This document shows, piece by piece, positions 1-5,058 of a DNA stretch of 5,917 nucleotides. The notes under the pieces are model-generated. The model did no database searches, was not told the DNA's origin, and saw nothing but the letters and a program-made list of their open reading frames with translations. This stretch comes from Sphingomonas sp. UBA1000. GTDB lineage: Bacteria; Pseudomonadota; Alphaproteobacteria; Sphingomonadales; Sphingomonadaceae. Position 1 is the first letter of the stretch. Every line of letters begins with the position of its first letter. The stretch covers positions 1 to 5,917 of the forward strand of contig DBAW01000098.1 in NCBI GenBank assembly GCA_002291855.1, read 5' to 3'. The position numbers and the translations under genes were made by a program.

Positions 1-521
1 TCGCGCGCGACGCCCAGATGGCTGGGGACCGGGTCACCACCGAATATTATCTCCAGTTCGCCGATCATTATTTCCGCGTGCTGAGCGAATCCCGCGCCCG
101 CTTCGAGGATCAGCGCCGGCCGCGCGACGACGCCGCCGAGGATGATTTCGACGAGGGCGAGGAGTTCGACGCCGCCCCCGAAACGCGGCCCCAGCGCCGC
201 CCCGAGCAGCGCGAACGCGCGCCGCGCCGCAATGGCGATGACGGGCAGGGCAATGCCCCCGCCGCGCCGTCGCCGGCCGAGGCCGATGCCGATGGGGATG
301 GCGAAACCCGTCGCACCCGCCGCCCGCGCCGCCGCCGCGAAGAGGGCGAGGACGGCGAAGCGGCCGCGCCCGCGATCGAGGCCGATCGCCTGCCGCCGGC
401 CATCGCCATCGAACCGGCCGATGCCGGGGGTGATGACGGTGCCGGCGAGGCACCGCGCCGCCGCACCCGCCGGCCACGCGCCGCCGCTGCCGATCCGGCA
501 TCGGACGCCAGCCCGGCCTGA
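1..521 (+). CDS. DUF4167 domain-containing protein, C-terminal part (5' end cut by window)
   Basis: The open frame runs in from the left edge (first complete codon at position 3) to TGA at 519-521. The first residues, ARDAQMAGDRVTTEYYLQFA followed by DHYFRVLSE, are the end of the conserved DUF4167 block found across alphaproteobacteria, so the ATG at 18 is an internal Met and not the start. After this block comes about 140 residues of low-complexity sequence alternating acidic stretches (EDDFDEGEEFD) with Arg-rich clusters; the heptad RRTRRPR occurs twice. No membrane segment or catalytic motif is visible. The molecular function of DUF4167 is not known to me; the Arg-rich tail would suit nucleic-acid or ribosome contact, which is inference only. 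In many alphaproteobacteria this gene follows prmC, but that region is outside the window. Family call is confident, function is open. Confidence 0.9.
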   Translation, partial: ARDAQMAGDRVTTEYYLQFADHYFRVLSESRARFEDQRRPRDDAAEDDFDEGEEFDAAPETRPQRRPEQRERAPRRNGDDGQGNAPAAPSPAEADADGDGETRRTRRPRRRREEGEDGEAAAPAIEADRLPPAIAIEPADAGGDDGAGEAPRRRTRRPRAAAADPASDASPA

Positions 522-532
522 GATGTTTCCGA

Positions 533-554
533 CGCCGGGCGGGTTCGCCCGGCG
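533..554. terminator. GC-rich hairpin between convergent genes, probable bidirectional terminator
   Basis: A perfect 9-bp stem (CGCCGGGCG at 533-541, CGCCCGGCG at 546-554) closes a 4-nt loop (GGTT). It lies 12 nt past the DUF4167 stop and 21 nt past the stop of the minus-strand kinase gene, where a shared terminator is expected. No T-run follows on either strand, so it is not a textbook intrinsic terminator. It may act with Rho or simply protect 3' ends. Confidence 0.55.
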
Positions 555-575
555 GCCCGGTCGGCGGGCAGCCGC

Positions 576-1616
576 TCAGGATTCGGGGGGAATGACGGCC
601 TGGCCGGGGGCGGGGGCGCGCAGGCGCATCGCCGGCCCCTCGATGTCGAAGCTGATCCCGCCGGGTTCAAACGCCAGCCGCGTCGTCATCCCCAGATCGC
701 GCGGCAGGGCGCGCAGCAGCAGGTCCAGCCCGAAACCTTCACCGGGCGCGGGGGGCGCGACGCTGCCATATTCGCGCCAGCGCAGATGGAAATGGTCGCC
801 CGCGTCCAGATCCCAGCTGAGGTCGAGCCGCCCGTCATCCTTGCCCAGCGCGCCGTGCACGACCGCATTGACCGTCAGTTCATGGATGGCGAGGCTCATC
901 ATCTCGGCAACCGGAACCGCGAGCAGCAGATCCGGCCCGCGCACCGTCATCACCGGGCCGTCGCGCAGCGCATGGGCGAGCAGCTCGTCACGGATCAGGC
1001 CGGCCAGATCGACCCCGATCGACGGATCGCGCGTCACCGCGCTCTGGATGCGTGACACCGCCTCGACCCGGCCGATCAGCCGCGCGGTCAGATCCTCGAC
1101 CGACATCGCCGCATCGGCGGTGCTGCGCACGATCGCGCGGATGCGGGCAAGGGTGTTGCGCACCCGGTCGCGCAGCTCGCCGACCAGCGCGCGCAGCCGC
1201 CGTTCGCGGTCGGCCAGCGCCTCCTGCGCCAGCCGCGCCTCGGTGACGTCTTCCATCACCCCGATCATGCGCAGCGGCGCGCCATCCGGGGCATAGAAGA
1301 ACCGGCCCCGTGCCGAGGCCCAGCGCACCACATCGCCCGGCAGCAGGTTGCGGAAGGTGTGGCGATAGTCGGTGCGGCTGTCGCGGGCGGCCTCGATCGC
1401 CGCCACCACTTCGCTCAGATCGTCGGGATGGACGCGGGCCGCCCAGGCGGCAAAGCTCGGCGCGACTTCGCCCACCGCATAGCCCTGCATCCGGTAATGC
1501 TCGTCGTTCCAGACGACATCGCCGCTGTCCAGCTCCCAGTCCCATGTCGCCAGCCGGCCGACCTCGAGCGCCAGCCTCAGCCGCTCGCGCTCGGGGTCTT
1601 CGGCGGGTTCAGTCAT
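576..1616 (-). CDS. PAS domain HWE-family sensor histidine kinase lacking the usual phospho-acceptor His
   Basis: A 346-aa soluble protein with no transmembrane segment. Residues about 13-130 form a PAS_3-type domain (WDWELDSGDVVW near 25, VHPDD at 62-66, closing with MIGVMEDVTEAR). A short helical linker follows (about 128-145), then an HWE-type kinase core: dimerisation helix ELRDRVRNTL (147-156), N-box HELTVNAVVHGAL (245-257), the W-x-E signature at W280/E282, and a G-box GEGFGLDLLLRAL (292-304). The His of the N-box and WxE place it in the HWE family. The dimerisation helix normally reads EL-x-HRVKNTL, with His as phospho-acceptor; here that position is Asp (D150, codon GAC at 1169-1167 on the minus strand). 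The PAS lacks the LOV-type photoactive Cys motif, so a flavin blue-light sensor is unlikely; the ligand is unknown. The ATG at 1616 overlaps the end of the upstream Crp/Fnr gene by 8 nt, with no clear Shine-Dalgarno of its own, which suggests translational coupling. Family is confident; autokinase activity is doubtful. Confidence 0.9.
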   Translation of the reverse strand: MTEPAEDPERERLRLALEVGRLATWDWELDSGDVVWNDEHYRMQGYAVGEVAPSFAAWAARVHPDDLSEVVAAIEAARDSRTDYRHTFRNLLPGDVVRWASARGRFFYAPDGAPLRMIGVMEDVTEARLAQEALADRERRLRALVGELRDRVRNTLARIRAIVRSTADAAMSVEDLTARLIGRVEAVSRIQSAVTRDPSIGVDLAGLIRDELLAHALRDGPVMTVRGPDLLLAVPVAEMMSLAIHELTVNAVVHGALGKDDGRLDLSWDLDAGDHFHLRWREYGSVAPPAPGEGFGLDLLLRALPRDLGMTTRLAFEPGGISFDIEGPAMRLRAPAPGQAVIPPES

Positions 1617-2349
1617 TGGCGTCGAGATGGCGCCCGTCGCGCCCCAGGTGCAGATAATTGGCGCTGAACAGCGCGGCGGCCTGCAACGCCTTCAGATCGG
1701 GGATGGTGAGCGTGCGCCCCTGCAGCACGATCAGCCCGGCGCGGCGCAGCTCCTGCAGCGTGCGGTTGACATGCACCGGGGTCAGCCCGGTCGCATCGGC
1801 GATGTCGTTCTGCGTCATCGGGAAATCGCACGAGTCCGCGCGCACCAGATCGACGAGCTGCAGGCGCATGAACAGTTCGCACAGCAGATGCGCGATGCGC
1901 TCATAGGCCGAACGCTGGCCAAGGTTGAGCGTCCATTCGCGCTGGATCGCGGCGGTCACCAGTTCGTGCCACCACAGCGCCTGGGTGATGCGCGGATGCG
2001 CCTCGGTCAGCCCGGCCATGTCCTCGCGGCAGATGTCGGCGACGCGCAGCCGGGTGATCGCGCCGACGCTGTGATCCATTTCGCGCAGCACATAGACGTT
2101 CAGATCGCACAGATCGCCGGGCAGGAAGATCGCCACGATCTGTCGCCGCCCGTCGGGCAAGGTCTTGTAGCGGCACGCCCAGCCATCGACGATCAGATGA
2201 ACGAAGCGCGGCTGGTCGCCCTCGCGGATCAGGTCGCGGCGTGGCGCGACCTCGCGCTGGTTGCGGGCCAGCCTGTCCAGGGCCGCCCGATCATCTTGCG
2301 ACAGCCGGGCAAAGGCCGCGAGTTTCAGGACAAGGGGGCCAAATGTCAT
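1609..2349 (-). CDS. Crp/Fnr family transcriptional regulator
   Basis: A 246-aa DNA-binding regulator from the ATG at 2349. Residues about 10-115 form the cyclic-nucleotide-binding-like beta-roll (IREGDQPRFVHLIVDGWACR), about 118-165 the dimer helix (QREWTLNLGQRSAYERIAHL), and about 177-217 a winged HTH (MTQNDIADATGLTPVHVNRT, then LQELRRAGLI). The cAMP-binding signature of Crp (GE-x-A ... RSA) is absent, replaced by LPGDLCDLNVYV, and the N-terminal Cys cluster of Fnr is missing, so neither cAMP nor a 4Fe-4S cluster is an obvious ligand. The recognition helix PVHVNRTLQ differs from the E-x-x-SR type of Fnr and FixK. I recognise this as a Crp/Fnr subgroup common in sphingomonads and rhizobia with poorly defined effectors. 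An in-frame TTG at 2379 would add 10 residues; ATG is preferred because homologous proteins begin close to the PL-x-LKL segment, though both starts have only weak purine-rich leaders. Its stop is embedded in the start of the kinase gene. Confidence 0.9.
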   Translation of the reverse strand: MTFGPLVLKLAAFARLSQDDRAALDRLARNQREVAPRRDLIREGDQPRFVHLIVDGWACRYKTLPDGRRQIVAIFLPGDLCDLNVYVLREMDHSVGAITRLRVADICREDMAGLTEAHPRITQALWWHELVTAAIQREWTLNLGQRSAYERIAHLLCELFMRLQLVDLVRADSCDFPMTQNDIADATGLTPVHVNRTLQELRRAGLIVLQGRTLTIPDLKALQAAALFSANYLHLGRDGRHLDAND

Positions 2350-2412
2350 CCATTCCCCGTTAACGACGGAATGATCCAATAACCCTCATCTATGTTATGC
2401 CGCTCCGGCGCG

Positions 2413-2426
2413 CGCCTGAACAGGCG
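2413..2426 (-). terminator. Short hairpin after the small minus-strand ORF, weak terminator candidate
   Basis: CGCCTG (2413-2418) and CAGGCG (2421-2426) are exact inverted repeats separated by AA. It lies 4 nt downstream of the stop of the small gene and upstream of the Crp/Fnr gene. There is no T-run and the loop is tight, so this may equally be an operator-like palindrome in front of the Crp/Fnr gene. Confidence 0.3.
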
Positions 2427-2430
2427 GGGG

Positions 2431-2643
2431 TCAGGCGAACAGGCCATGATCGTCATGCGCGGCGATGGTGTCGGGCACCGGCAGCTGGGGGTGATGGGGC
2501 GGATGCGCCGTCTGGCCGAACAGGGCCTGTGCAGCCCCCATGACCGCCGGCGCCGCCAGCCACGGCCAGCACCAGGCTGCGATCACCAGATCCGCGAATG
2601 CCGCCCCGTGGTCGGGCGTGTCCGAACCGGGGCCGCGCGCCAT
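2431..2643 (-). CDS. Small hypothetical protein with a Trp/Ala-rich hydrophobic segment
   Basis: From the ATG at 2643 this encodes 70 residues ending in TGA at 2431-2433. The frame stays open upstream to an ATG at 2721 (96 aa), but that extension is Arg/Gly-rich and looks non-coding. The protein has a hydrophobic stretch FADLVIAAWCWPWLAAPAVM (about residues 16-35), then a His/Pro-rich segment and a tail DDHGLFA. The hydrophobic part is long enough for a single membrane pass or an amphipathic membrane-binding helix. Third codon positions are mostly G/C, as in the neighbouring genes. I do not recognise a family. It lies between fixJ and the Crp/Fnr gene on the same strand, 174 nt after one and 81 nt before the other, so it may be transcribed with either. 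There is no strong ribosome binding site at any start. Confidence 0.5.
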   Translation of the reverse strand: MARGPGSDTPDHGAAFADLVIAAWCWPWLAAPAVMGAAQALFGQTAHPPHHPQLPVPDTIAAHDDHGLFA

Positions 2644-2724
2644 TCCGCCCGCGTCAGGCCGCCTTGCCGCATCGTCCTGCACCCCGCCGCGCTCCCGCCC
2701 CGTTGCCGATGGCGGGATCATGGG

Positions 2725-2750
2725 CCGGGTCGGGGGGCGATGCGACCCGG
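2725..2750. repeat. Perfect 8-bp stem hairpin in the fixJ downstream spacer
   Basis: CCGGGTCG (2725-2732) pairs with CGACCCGG (2743-2750) around a 10-nt loop. On the minus strand it comes 10 nt after the REP-like element and before the small ORF. Together with the hairpin at 2787-2806 it makes the fixJ 3' region strongly structured, consistent with termination or mRNA 3'-end protection. No T-run is present. Confidence 0.45.
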
Positions 2751-2759
2751 AAAGCTACC

Positions 2760-2820
2760 TAGGGCATGATCCGGCCGGGCCGCGCCGCCGGGTGGCCCAA
2801 CCCGGCTTCAAAATGCCCTA
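2760..2820. repeat. REP-like palindromic element overlapping the fixJ stop codon
   Basis: Outer inverted repeats TAGGGCAT (2760-2767) and ATGCCCTA (2813-2820) enclose a GC-rich core with an inner hairpin, GCCGGGT (2787-2793) with ACCCGGC (2800-2806) and a 6-nt loop. The minus-strand TAG stop of fixJ is the outermost triplet of the right arm. The AGGGCATGATCCGG end resembles the GAGCATGATCCGG type of dispersed palindromic repeats in alphaproteobacterial intergenic regions, a likeness from memory. It may act as a terminator or 3' stabiliser of the fixLJ message. Confidence 0.5.
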
Positions 2821-3477
2821 GCCCGCCGAGTCGCCGCCCGCTTCGCCGTCCTCGCCGCCCTCGCGCTGTTCGCCCAGCTCGGCGGCAAAGGCGATGCGCA
2901 GCGCCTCGGACAGGCTTTTGACGGCCAGCTTCTGCATCACATTGGCGCGGTGGATCTCCACGGTGCGCGGGCTGATGCCCAGATCATAGGCGATCGACTT
3001 GTTCGGCAGCCCTTCGACCAGCCCGCGCAGCACGTCGCGCTCGCGCGGGGTCAGCGCCTCGATCCGGGTGCGGGCCTCGTCGGCGCGCAGCCGCCGCAGG
3101 TCCGACCGCTCGATCCGGGCGAAACCCTGGTCGAGCGCGGCCAGCACCACCGCCTTTTCAAACGGCTTTTCAAGGAAATCGACCGCCCCGGCCTTCATCG
3201 CGCGGACGGCGAGCGCAATGTCGCCATGCCCGGTCATCACGATCACCGGCAGGCCGATGCCGCGTTCGGCCATCGCCTGCTGCACCTGCAACCCGTCCAT
3301 CCCGTCCATGCGGATGTCGAGCAGCACGCAGCCGGGGGCGAGCTTCGGCCCCGCCTTCAGGAAATCCTCGCCGCAGGTGAACAGCTCCGCCTTGTGTCCC
3401 GAGGTGCGCAGCATGAAGTTCAGCGATCGCCGGATCGCCTCATCATCGTCGACCACATAGACGTGCCGTTCAGCCAT
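2818..3477 (-). CDS. fixJ: FixJ-family two-component response regulator
   Basis: A 219-aa protein from the ATG at 3477. Residues 5-120 form a receiver domain with the acidic pocket at D10/D11, phospho-acceptor D54 (VLLDIRMDGMDG), T82 (VIVMTGHGD) and K104 (FLEKPF). Residues about 143-198 form a LuxR/FixJ-type HTH (LTPRERDVLRGLVEGLPNKS, then DLGISPRTVEIHRANVMQKL). It should bind DNA as a phosphorylated dimer and activate transcription of low-oxygen genes. It overlaps the kinase gene by 8 nt and is surely its partner. The start at 3477 is chosen over the ATG at 3489 because it has a GGAG 6 nt upstream and the usual short N-terminus. After the HTH there is an unusual Gly/Glu-rich tail of about 18 residues (GEQREGGEDGEAGGDSAG), ending inside the palindromic repeat. 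The true target genes cannot be read from the window. Confidence 0.93.
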   Translation of the reverse strand: MAERHVYVVDDDEAIRRSLNFMLRTSGHKAELFTCGEDFLKAGPKLAPGCVLLDIRMDGMDGLQVQQAMAERGIGLPVIVMTGHGDIALAVRAMKAGAVDFLEKPFEKAVVLAALDQGFARIERSDLRRLRADEARTRIEALTPRERDVLRGLVEGLPNKSIAYDLGISPRTVEIHRANVMQKLAVKSLSEALRIAFAAELGEQREGGEDGEAGGDSAG

Positions 3478-4609
3478 GCGCCTCTCCATTGGCTGCGATC
3501 AGGGTGAAATGAAACGCCGTGCCGCCCAGCGCCGACGGTTCCGCCCAGATCCGTCCCCCCTGTGCCTCGATCAGCGTCCGGCAGATCGACAGCCCCAGTC
3601 CCATGCCGCTTTCCTTCGTGCTTTGAAAGGGTTCGAATAGATTGGCGGCAATGGCGGGGGCCAGGCCGGGGCCGCTGTCGGCGATGCTGATATGAACCAT
3701 GCCGTCGGCCGCCGGTTCGGCACGAATCTCGAGCTTGCGGACCTCGGCCCCCTCCATCGCCTCGATGGCGTTGCGCACCAGATTGAGGAACACCTGCTGC
3801 ACCTGGATGCGGTCGACCAGCACCAGATCGGCTGCCGGGGCGAGTTCCACCAGCACGTCGACGCCGTGGTCGCCGCCCCCGGCCAGCGCCAGCGCATTGG
3901 CTTCGTTGAGCAGCACCCTCAGGCTTTCGATCCGCCGTTCCGCCTCGCCCCGGGCGATGAAATCGCGCAGCCGGCGGACGATCTGCCCGGCGCGGATCGC
4001 CTGCGCCGCGCTTTCGGTGAACGCCTCGCGGATCAGCGCCACTGTGTCGGGCGTCGGGTCGTCGAGCAGGTCGCGCGCCGCCTCCATATAGGTCGAGATC
4101 GCCGACAGCGGTTGGTTCAGCTCGTGCGCCAGTGCCGCGGCCAGCGTGCCGATGGCGCTTACCCGGCCGACATGGCCCAGCTCTGCCTGCAGGTCCTGCA
4201 GCCGGCGCTGCGTCTGCTGGCGCTCGGTCAGGTCGCGGATGAAGCCGGTGAACAGCCGTTCCTCGCCGGCGCGCGCCTCGCCGATTGCCAGTTCGATCGG
4301 AAAGGTGGTGCCGTCGCGCCGCCGCGCGGTGGTCAGCCGGCCGATGCCGATGATCCGCCGTTCGCCGGTCGTCATGTAATGATGCATATAGCTGTCGTGC
4401 CGCTCGCGGTCGGGCGAGGGCATGAGCATGCTGACATTTTCGCCCAGCACCTCGGCCTCGCCATAGCCGAACATGCGTTCGGCCGCGGTGCTGAACGACT
4501 GGATGATGCCGCTCGAGTCGATCACCACCATCGCATCAGGCACGGTCGACAGGATCGAGCGCAGATGCGCGTCCGACAGCCGGGCCATGGAGGACTTGGA
4601 AAAAGCCAT
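3470..4609 (-). CDS. fixL: FixL-type heme-PAS oxygen-sensor histidine kinase (soluble)
   Basis: A 379-aa kinase with no transmembrane segment. Residues about 14-130 are a heme-binding PAS domain closely matching FixL: proximal heme ligand H71 in RHDSY, then IIGIGR with I86 and R91 (equivalents of I215 and R220 of Bradyrhizobium FixL), and L107/I109 for distal L236/I238, ending in TGFIRDLTERQQTQ. The kinase core has H-box ALAHELNQPLSAIS with phospho-acceptor H162, N-box NLVRNAIEAM (N280), G1 DSGPGL (D311) and G2 GMGLGL (335-340). O2 binding to the heme should switch off autophosphorylation; the deoxy form phosphorylates FixJ. It has one PAS, unlike the two-PAS FixL of Bradyrhizobium, and lacks the membrane anchor of Sinorhizobium FixL. 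The ATG at 4609 is supported by AAGGA 6 nt upstream. Equivalents of R206 and H214 are H77 and R85, an apparent exchange. It may control microaerobic respiration; nothing points to nitrogen fixation. Confidence 0.94.
   Translation of the reverse strand: MAFSKSSMARLSDAHLRSILSTVPDAMVVIDSSGIIQSFSTAAERMFGYGEAEVLGENVSMLMPSPDRERHDSYMHHYMTTGERRIIGIGRLTTARRRDGTTFPIELAIGEARAGEERLFTGFIRDLTERQQTQRRLQDLQAELGHVGRVSAIGTLAAALAHELNQPLSAISTYMEAARDLLDDPTPDTVALIREAFTESAAQAIRAGQIVRRLRDFIARGEAERRIESLRVLLNEANALALAGGGDHGVDVLVELAPAADLVLVDRIQVQQVFLNLVRNAIEAMEGAEVRKLEIRAEPAADGMVHISIADSGPGLAPAIAANLFEPFQSTKESGMGLGLSICRTLIEAQGGRIWAEPSALGGTAFHFTLIAANGEAHG
3481..3487 (-). promoter_or_regulatory. Ribosome binding site of fixJ, decides the start
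   Basis: On the minus strand GGAGAGG precedes the ATG at 3477, with 6 nt between GGAG and ATG. It overlaps the alternative ATG at 3489, which has no purine-rich leader. It lies within the last codons of fixL, as expected for coupled genes. Confidence 0.6.
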
Positions 4610-4686
4610 GGGCTTTCCTTGCCAAATCCGCGCTCCGTATCAATGCGTATATCGGCCCGGCGGCCGGCTCGGGCAGCTTTCGTGCC
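4610..4686. promoter_or_regulatory. Divergent intergenic region, promoters for fixL and the plus-strand pair
   Basis: This 77-bp gap separates fixL (minus) from the small conserved gene (plus), so promoters for both must lie in or near it. On the minus strand AAGGA at 4620-4616 is the fixL ribosome binding site. A relatively AT-rich patch (about 4635-4653, containing GTATCAATGCGTATAT) is the likeliest place for -10 type sequences, but I cannot assign a -35/-10 pair. No TTGAT-N4-ATCAA Fnr/FixK box is seen. The plus-strand gene has no clear Shine-Dalgarno before its ATG at 4687. Confidence 0.4.
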
Positions 4687-5058
4687 ATGAGCTGGAAAAC
4701 CGTCCGCCTCGAACTCGCCCGCGCCCCCGGTTTTCCCAACGGGTCGGCGAGCCGCGCCTATCTGCTGCACCTGCCGCTCGACAATGAGGGGCTGCTGGAC
4801 GAGGACGCGCTCAGCCGCCAGCCCGCGCTGGCGACGGTGCGCCGCCACTGGCCGAACGAGCGCGACCGGTCGGGCTATCTTGTCCGCAAGGGACGGGGCT
4901 GGGCGTTCAGCTATGCGCTGGGCGAGGCCGATGACGAGGATCTGTTCCACCTCGAAACCCACCGGCTGAAGCCCGGCGAATATGTGACGATCACCGAGCC
5001 GGACGGGGAAAAGCTGCCCTATCGGGTCGTGGTGTGCGAGGGCCAGATGGCGCAATGA
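4687..5058 (+). CDS. Conserved hypothetical protein, alphaproteobacterial type
   Basis: A 123-aa soluble acidic protein with no signal peptide or membrane segment. Notable segments are the N-terminus KTVRLELARAPGFPNGSASR, a central VRRHWPNERDRSGYLVRKG, an acidic turn GEADDEDLF, and a C-terminal HRLKPGEYVTITEPDGEKLP followed by YRVVV. This pattern matches a small uncharacterised family I recall from alphaproteobacterial genomes; I know no function. The arrangement of beta-rich segments with conserved aromatic and charged residues suggests a compact single domain. The ATG is at the start of the conserved N-terminal segment. The TGA stop overlaps the start of the next gene (ATGA at 5055-5058), so the two are probably co-transcribed and translationally coupled, hinting at a role near CoA-ester metabolism by association only. 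Confidence 0.82.
   Translation: MSWKTVRLELARAPGFPNGSASRAYLLHLPLDNEGLLDEDALSRQPALATVRRHWPNERDRSGYLVRKGRGWAFSYALGEADDEDLFHLETHRLKPGEYVTITEPDGEKLPYRVVVCEGQMAQ

Noticed and set aside
142..1296. 384-residue plus-strand open frame opposite and upstream of the HWE kinase gene
   Set aside because: Its translation is a Ser/Arg/Pro-rich string with no domain, and it spans the tail of DUF4167, the terminator hairpin and the antisense of a well-supported kinase. This is typical of high-GC shadow frames.
1230..1616. LOV-type blue-light sensor domain in the HWE kinase
   Set aside because: HWE kinases often carry LOV domains, but the flavin-binding Cys motif (GRNCRFLQ type) is missing; the sequence fits a generic PAS_3 fold.
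1627..2382. 251-residue plus-strand open frame antisense to the Crp/Fnr gene
   Set aside because: It is nearly coextensive with the antisense of a recognised regulator and shows no family features.
2392..2769. 125-residue plus-strand open frame in the spacer between fixJ and the Crp/Fnr gene
   Set aside because: Its translation is Arg/Pro/Cys-rich and unlike a folded protein; the minus-strand frame at 2431-2643 is the more credible coding candidate.
4610..4686. Fnr/FixK box or GGAAC-type general stress response promoter in the divergent intergenic region
   Set aside because: No TTGAT-N4-ATCAA palindrome and no GGAAC/CGTT pair at the right spacing was seen on either strand.
3692..4690. 332-residue plus-strand open frame antisense to fixL
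   Set aside because: The composition is His/Gln/Arg-rich without motifs, while the opposite strand encodes all FixL signatures.
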